Program-made: the position numbers and the translations under genes
Assembly (NCBI GenBank): GCA_021812865.1
Contig: JAKAMP010000027.1
Span: 1 to 11,411, forward strand
Length of the DNA: 11,411 nt
From: Bacteroidota bacterium
GTDB lineage: Bacteria > Bacteroidota > Bacteroidia > Bacteroidales > JAAYUG01
Direction of reading: 5' to 3'
Notes under the pieces: generated by a model
Told to the model about the DNA's origin: nothing
The model's database searches: none
What the model saw: only the letters and a program-made list of their open reading frames with translations
Shown: positions 8,072-11,411 of the stretch, piece by piece
Layout of the letters: every line of letters begins with the position of its first letter
Position numbering within the stretch: position 1 is the first letter of the stretch

Positions 8072-8644
8072 TCACCCCTTCTTCGGGTTTTCAAAACCTC
8101 TCAGCTGGTATGCTTCCGACAGGGGAACGCGGCTCCATGCCTCTGCCGGACATGCACGTGCGATGGAACATTCGTTGCAGTTCACGCAAATTTTATGCTG
8201 GGCCTGCAACTGAAGCGAACCATTGCCGAATGCATTGCAACCTTTCACACATTTACCGCATCCAATGCAAAGTTTTTCATCGATGGTGTATTCAAAGAAA
8301 GGCTCTTCAACGAATTTGCGTTTGATGGCGCTGGTGGGACACAACTGGCTCTCGGCTGCTGTATTGAATTCCTTCGTTTCCGGCCTGAGATATCCGCCGC
8401 AGAGGTCGCAGTACCCGCACATATCATATACATGGATACACTTCACGGCCGAAGGCGTAAGCACACAGTTCGTTGCGCAGCGCCCGCACTGCACGCACTT
8501 GGAGGGATCGAGCTGCCACACATAATTTCCCGCATTGGTTTTTCGGGCCAGAAAAGCAGCCACCCCCACCAGGCTGAGCCCGATTCCTGTTCTCAGACTT
8601 TTATGCAAAAAATCACGCCGGTTGAATTTGTCCTGGTTTTCCAT
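8072..8644 (-). CDS. Tat-exported polyferredoxin (NapG/MauM-like 4Fe-4S protein)
   Basis: This 190-residue periplasmic electron carrier begins at the ATG at 8644-8642. An in-frame Met further upstream (8710) would extend into the preceding gene and push the Tat signal inward, so it is rejected. The twin-arginine motif NRRDFLHKS (8-16) precedes a hydrophobic stretch (19-32) and a plausible cleavage site after TNA (36-38). Seventeen cysteines follow in the body: C50/53/56/60, C69, C76/79/82, C102, C126/129/132/136 and C153/156/159/165. The spacing allows up to four [4Fe-4S] clusters. The twin-Arg leader, the multi-cluster layout and the NapH-like gene downstream match the NapG/NapH and MauM/MauN pairs, in which the soluble ferredoxin takes electrons from, or gives them to, the membrane partner. 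Sixteen bases separate it from the NHL gene upstream. The exact redox partner on the periplasmic side is not identifiable; one of the propeller proteins is a reasonable guess only. Confidence 0.9.
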   Translation of the reverse strand: MENQDKFNRRDFLHKSLRTGIGLSLVGVAAFLARKTNAGNYVWQLDPSKCVQCGRCATNCVLTPSAVKCIHVYDMCGYCDLCGGYLRPETKEFNTAAESQLCPTSAIKRKFVEEPFFEYTIDEKLCIGCGKCVKGCNAFGNGSLQLQAQHKICVNCNECSIARACPAEAWSRVPLSEAYQLRGFENPKKG

Positions 8645-8660
8645 AGCATCTGAACTTAAG

Positions 8661-9647
8661 TTATTTCCTGGCATATACCCGCACAAGCATAGACTGGCCG
8701 TCAAGTGCATAAATATTTCCGTCCCGGTCTACTGCCAGGTCGTGAATAGGAGCGCTGATGGTACATGTATTCAGGGACTTTTCATTGACTTCGGCAGGTC
8801 CGGTCACTGCGCAAACATATTTACCAACCGGGTCGTATAACTTAATGCGGTCGAGTCCTTTTTCATAGGTTACAAAGTACCCGTTCTGCAAAATGGCAAA
8901 ATGAACCGGATTGCAGCAACCGGCAAAGCCTTCCAGAGACATGGAAGCCATTCCCCAGGAAGAGAGCAGTTCTCCTTCAGGAGAAAAATGTTCCAACTGG
9001 TGCATGCCCGTGTTGGCAGCCCAAAGCTCGTTGTATGGTCCGGCAGCAATGTCGAAATACAGGCTGGGAATGATGAATCCCTTCACCCCTTTTGTGGTGT
9101 CTTTCTTTCCGATGGTATTGATCAGCCTGCCCTGGTCATCGTATCTCAGGATGATGCTGTTCTGGGCGTCGGCCGCGTAAATATCATTACCCATGCTGGC
9201 GAGGGACGTGAAATAGCTGTCTTCGAGATAGGGTTTCCACACAGCCATGCGCTTCCCCTTCATATCGAATACTTCCACATGGTTTGCCAGTCCAAGGTAT
9301 ATGGCTTTGCCCGGATCGAGCGCAATGGAACTGAGGTTTGAATCAACCCGGAAGCTGAAAAGCATCTTCCAGTCTTTGTTGTAAACCTGCACTTCTTTGT
9401 CGCTGCACACATAGGCATTGAGTTCATCATCCAGGACAATGGCCGTAAAATTCTTCAGTGTCGTTTTCAGTTCCCGGATCTCCCTGTAGCATATCTGGCT
9501 TGAATCGATTTGTTTCAGTTTGTCGATGCTGTACATGTCAGGATTGGGCGCTTTCGAGGAGGGCCCCCTGAAAAAATCCAGCACGATCAGTACGATTAAC
9601 GCGATCAGGATCAGGACGGACAATCCGAGGATCAATCTCTGTTTCAT
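8661..9647 (-). CDS. Membrane-anchored NHL-type (six-bladed) beta-propeller protein
   Basis: This 328-residue protein has one N-terminal membrane helix (about 5-24) followed by FFRGPSSK, which suggests either an uncleaved anchor or a signal peptide with the propeller in the periplasm. The rest is built from NHL/SMP-30-like blades with recurring aromatic and Asp-x-x-Gly turns, for example YDDQGRLINTIG (169-180), FSPEGELLSSWG (221-232) and AVDRDGNIYALD (305-316). A GCCNP motif with two adjacent cysteines lies at 243-247. NHL propellers usually mediate binding to proteins or small ligands, and some are enzymes; nothing here fixes a catalytic role. It lies 29 bases downstream of a PQQ-like propeller gene and 16 bases upstream of the polyferredoxin, so it probably works on the same periplasmic complex. 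The assignment to the NHL class is from blade pattern only. Confidence 0.82.
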   Translation of the reverse strand: MKQRLILGLSVLILIALIVLIVLDFFRGPSSKAPNPDMYSIDKLKQIDSSQICYREIRELKTTLKNFTAIVLDDELNAYVCSDKEVQVYNKDWKMLFSFRVDSNLSSIALDPGKAIYLGLANHVEVFDMKGKRMAVWKPYLEDSYFTSLASMGNDIYAADAQNSIILRYDDQGRLINTIGKKDTTKGVKGFIIPSLYFDIAAGPYNELWAANTGMHQLEHFSPEGELLSSWGMASMSLEGFAGCCNPVHFAILQNGYFVTYEKGLDRIKLYDPVGKYVCAVTGPAEVNEKSLNTCTISAPIHDLAVDRDGNIYALDGQSMLVRVYARK

Positions 9648-9676
9648 GGCGCTGTGGTTTTTGACATATGATCAGC

Positions 9677-11104
9677 TCATTTTGTGCGCATATCTAAACA
9701 TACCATTTGTTTGGAATCCCTCAGAAGCAGGTATCCGTCGGCCATGGCCATGGGACCCCAGGCATCCTGACCGTCAAAGAGCTTTGCTTTATCGAGGTAT
9801 TGAAATTCCGATAAATTGGCTTTGGCAATGGACAGTGTACCGTCATCGTTCAGTATGAAGAATTTTCCATCGGCGAGCAGATATGGCCCCAGCCCATAGC
9901 GATCGGTTTTGCTGCTGGTCCAGAGTATCTTTGTTACGTCGTTCTCATCCACGCATACGAACTGGTTGCGGCCTGCTCCGGCATCTTTAGGAAGGATGGC
10001 GAAGATATGGTGACGGTAAAAAATGGGGGTCTGCTGCTCTGATGCCAGCCCGCTGGAAGGTTTGTATTCCTTCAGTATTTTCACAGAGAATCTGTCTCCG
10101 GAAGGCACGAGCTGAATAAGCATGGAACCATAGCCATAACCGGCAGTCAGCAATATTTTTCCGTCATCGAGTACCAGAGGTGAGGGAGCAATTACCGAAG
10201 CCATGAATTTATCGGTCTCCCACAGGATCCTCCCCTTGTCCCTTCCCGAACCCGACACTCCACAAACCCCGCCAATGGCCGAATACACATACATTTTCTT
10301 CCCGTTAAAAGTCATAGGAATAACAGATGAATGGGACATTTTCCATTTACCCGAATTGGGCGTTTTCCAGCACACCTTGCCGGTTTTGCAGTCAACCCCA
10401 ATCATCAGTGATGTGCCTGCAGGGGCAATGATGGCAGTGTCGTGGTCGATGAGCGGGCACTGGCCGGTATACCAGAGCGGGACCTCGGTATTGAATTCGC
10501 GGGCCAGGTCAATACCCCAGAGAAAATTGCCATTGATGGGATCGGTACACATTACCTGGCACCTGGGCCCGATCGTGACCACATATTTGTCCGTCACGGC
10601 GGGAATGGTGCGCGACATACCATGATTCCGTTTCAGGTTCACTGCATACCATCGCCTCCACAACTCCTGCCCTGTTTCAAGGGAAAAACAACGCAGGGCA
10701 TCATCTTTCTTTCGTTCATCATAATCGAGCACATACACCCGTCCGTTATATATGGCCGGTGCGGCATGACCATCGCCCAGTTCGACCTTCCACAGAATTT
10801 TTGGGCCGCTGCTTCCAAATTTATCGATCAGTTTTATCTTTTCCTTATCGATATTATCAATATCCGCTCCCCTGAACCGGGGCCATTTGCCTGTAAGGGT
10901 GGTCTTGATCGTACCGTATTCCTTGAATTTCTCTCCAATGATCACACTGTCCGACATAACCGTTTTCAGCGGACGGTTATCCTGTCCGGGCACATTGGCC
11001 TTCATATCCCTCACCGGATTATGAAAAAACCACCAGAGAAAGGCAACCATCCCGATTCCCGCCACAACCGATAATACGATCCTTTCTTTTGCTTTTTCTT
11101 TCAT
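9677..11104 (-). CDS. Membrane-anchored PQQ-like (BamB-type) beta-propeller protein
   Basis: This 475-residue protein starts with a basic segment and one membrane helix (about 9-27, ending in FLWWFFHNP), so it is probably anchored with the rest in the periplasm. After a linker, WPRFRG at 74-79 opens the propeller. Blade signatures include FSLETGQELWRRW (140-152), TDPINGNFLW (187-196) and VDCKTGKVCW (237-246), and the last blade ends in LDMRTK. The WPxFRG start is shared with two other propeller proteins of this window, and the gene upstream has a similar C-terminal end, so these look like paralogues. I see no CXXCH motif and no vicinal disulfide typical of true PQQ-dependent dehydrogenases; the family name does not prove cofactor binding. 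Its gene follows the frameshifted propeller gene by about 60 bases. Confidence 0.88.
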   Translation of the reverse strand: MKEKAKERIVLSVVAGIGMVAFLWWFFHNPVRDMKANVPGQDNRPLKTVMSDSVIIGEKFKEYGTIKTTLTGKWPRFRGADIDNIDKEKIKLIDKFGSSGPKILWKVELGDGHAAPAIYNGRVYVLDYDERKKDDALRCFSLETGQELWRRWYAVNLKRNHGMSRTIPAVTDKYVVTIGPRCQVMCTDPINGNFLWGIDLAREFNTEVPLWYTGQCPLIDHDTAIIAPAGTSLMIGVDCKTGKVCWKTPNSGKWKMSHSSVIPMTFNGKKMYVYSAIGGVCGVSGSGRDKGRILWETDKFMASVIAPSPLVLDDGKILLTAGYGYGSMLIQLVPSGDRFSVKILKEYKPSSGLASEQQTPIFYRHHIFAILPKDAGAGRNQFVCVDENDVTKILWTSSKTDRYGLGPYLLADGKFFILNDDGTLSIAKANLSEFQYLDKAKLFDGQDAWGPMAMADGYLLLRDSKQMVCLDMRTK

Positions 11105-11161
11105 TGCCTTGTCCCAACTATTCCATTAATCCGGCTGGCAGAGCAAACGCACTGTTGAATA

Positions 11162-11411
11162 CTATTCCTTCTGCCTGATATCGTATGCCAAAAGAGCTTT
11201 GCCGTGTCTTATCCAGAGAATGCCCTGGCTGATTACCGGGTGGCGAAGTATTCCTGGTTGCCTTTATCGATTTTGAATTTCCCGGCAATTTCCATTTTCG
11301 GGCCCCCAGCATTCAGCAAAGTTACTTCACCATTATCGGAATAACAATATAACCGGTCATCGGCATAAACTAAGCTGGCATCCTTGGTTTTCAGTGAATC
11401 CGTGACCTGTC
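11162..11411 (-). CDS. PQQ-like beta-propeller protein, C-terminal part, truncated by window edge and frameshifted
   Basis: Only the last about 80 residues are in the window; the N-terminus lies beyond the right edge. One frame runs from the edge to a TAA at 11235-11233 and ends in the residues DKGNQEYFATR. A second frame, offset by one base, then gives HPVISQGILWIRHGKALLAYDIRQKE and stops with TAG at 11164-11162. Joined, the two give the usual C-terminal blade of PQQ-like proteins (FAHPVISQGILWIRHG is the expected continuation). This implies one missing base between 11244 and 11241, where GCC-CAC would be expected in place of GCC-ACC. The visible blade DNGEVTLLNA fits a BamB-type repeat. The gene is either slightly truncated at its end, broken, or intact with a sequencing or assembly error. 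Function is not known; see the neighbouring paralogue at 11104-9677. Confidence 0.75.

Noticed and set aside
8645..8710. Upstream Met extending the polyferredoxin by 22 residues
   Set aside because: It would overlap the NHL gene and place the twin-Arg motif about 30 residues from the N-terminus; the ATG at 8644 gives a normal Tat leader.
9677..11104. True PQQ-dependent alcohol or glucose dehydrogenase
   Set aside because: The blades are BamB-like, and no vicinal disulfide ring, haem domain or PQQ/Ca ligand set is recognisable.
11118..11312. A 64-codon minus-strand frame at the right edge
   Set aside because: It is out of frame with the propeller sequence, which reads through the two frames described for that gene.

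Overview
All genes in this window lie on the minus strand, so the biological order runs from the right end to the left end. Eight gene boundaries separate nine genes. Spacing ranges from a 4-base overlap to about 70 bases, so the window looks like the inside of one long operon that continues past both edges. Mid-range GC, mostly absent Shine-Dalgarno sequences and one AT-rich gap with a TTTG/TAnnTTTG-like promoter suggest a bacterium of the Bacteroidota or a neighbouring phylum, probably anaerobic. That assignment is an inference from style; there is no rRNA or marker gene here. No RNA genes, mobile elements, CRISPR arrays or gene-free stretches over 300 bases were found.

In transcription order the genes are: (1) the C-terminal end of a PQQ-like beta-propeller protein with a one-base frameshift near its end (11411-11162); (2) a membrane-anchored PQQ-like propeller protein (11104-9677); (3) a membrane-anchored NHL-type propeller protein (9647-8661); (4) a Tat-exported polyferredoxin of the NapG/MauM kind (8644-8072); (5) a polytopic NapH/NosR/MauN-like membrane iron-sulfur protein (8000-6636); (6) a PQQ-like propeller on a three-helix membrane anchor (6579-4720); (7) a NuoE-NuoF fusion with an extra thioredoxin-like domain and a C-terminal two-cluster ferredoxin (4675-2324); (8) a fusion of a NuoG-type [2Fe-2S] domain with a GltD-like flavoprotein that seems to lack its NAD(P)H-binding domain (2322-754); (9) the N-terminal part of a secreted PQQ-like propeller protein (757-1, running off the left edge).

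The genes form a coherent electron-transfer set. The cytoplasmic NuoEF fusion should exchange electrons with NAD(H) through FMN and iron-sulfur clusters and with the flavin/iron-sulfur subunit beside it. The NapH-like protein has predicted cytoplasmic ferredoxin motifs and could carry electrons across the membrane to the exported polyferredoxin. The four PQQ-like propellers and the NHL propeller would sit on the periplasmic side as scaffold, sensor or enzyme subunits. No CXXCH haem motif, hydrogenase, molybdopterin subunit or quinone-pumping complex I subunit is present, so the terminal donor or acceptor is not visible. I know of no characterised system with this composition; the pathway proposed is inference.
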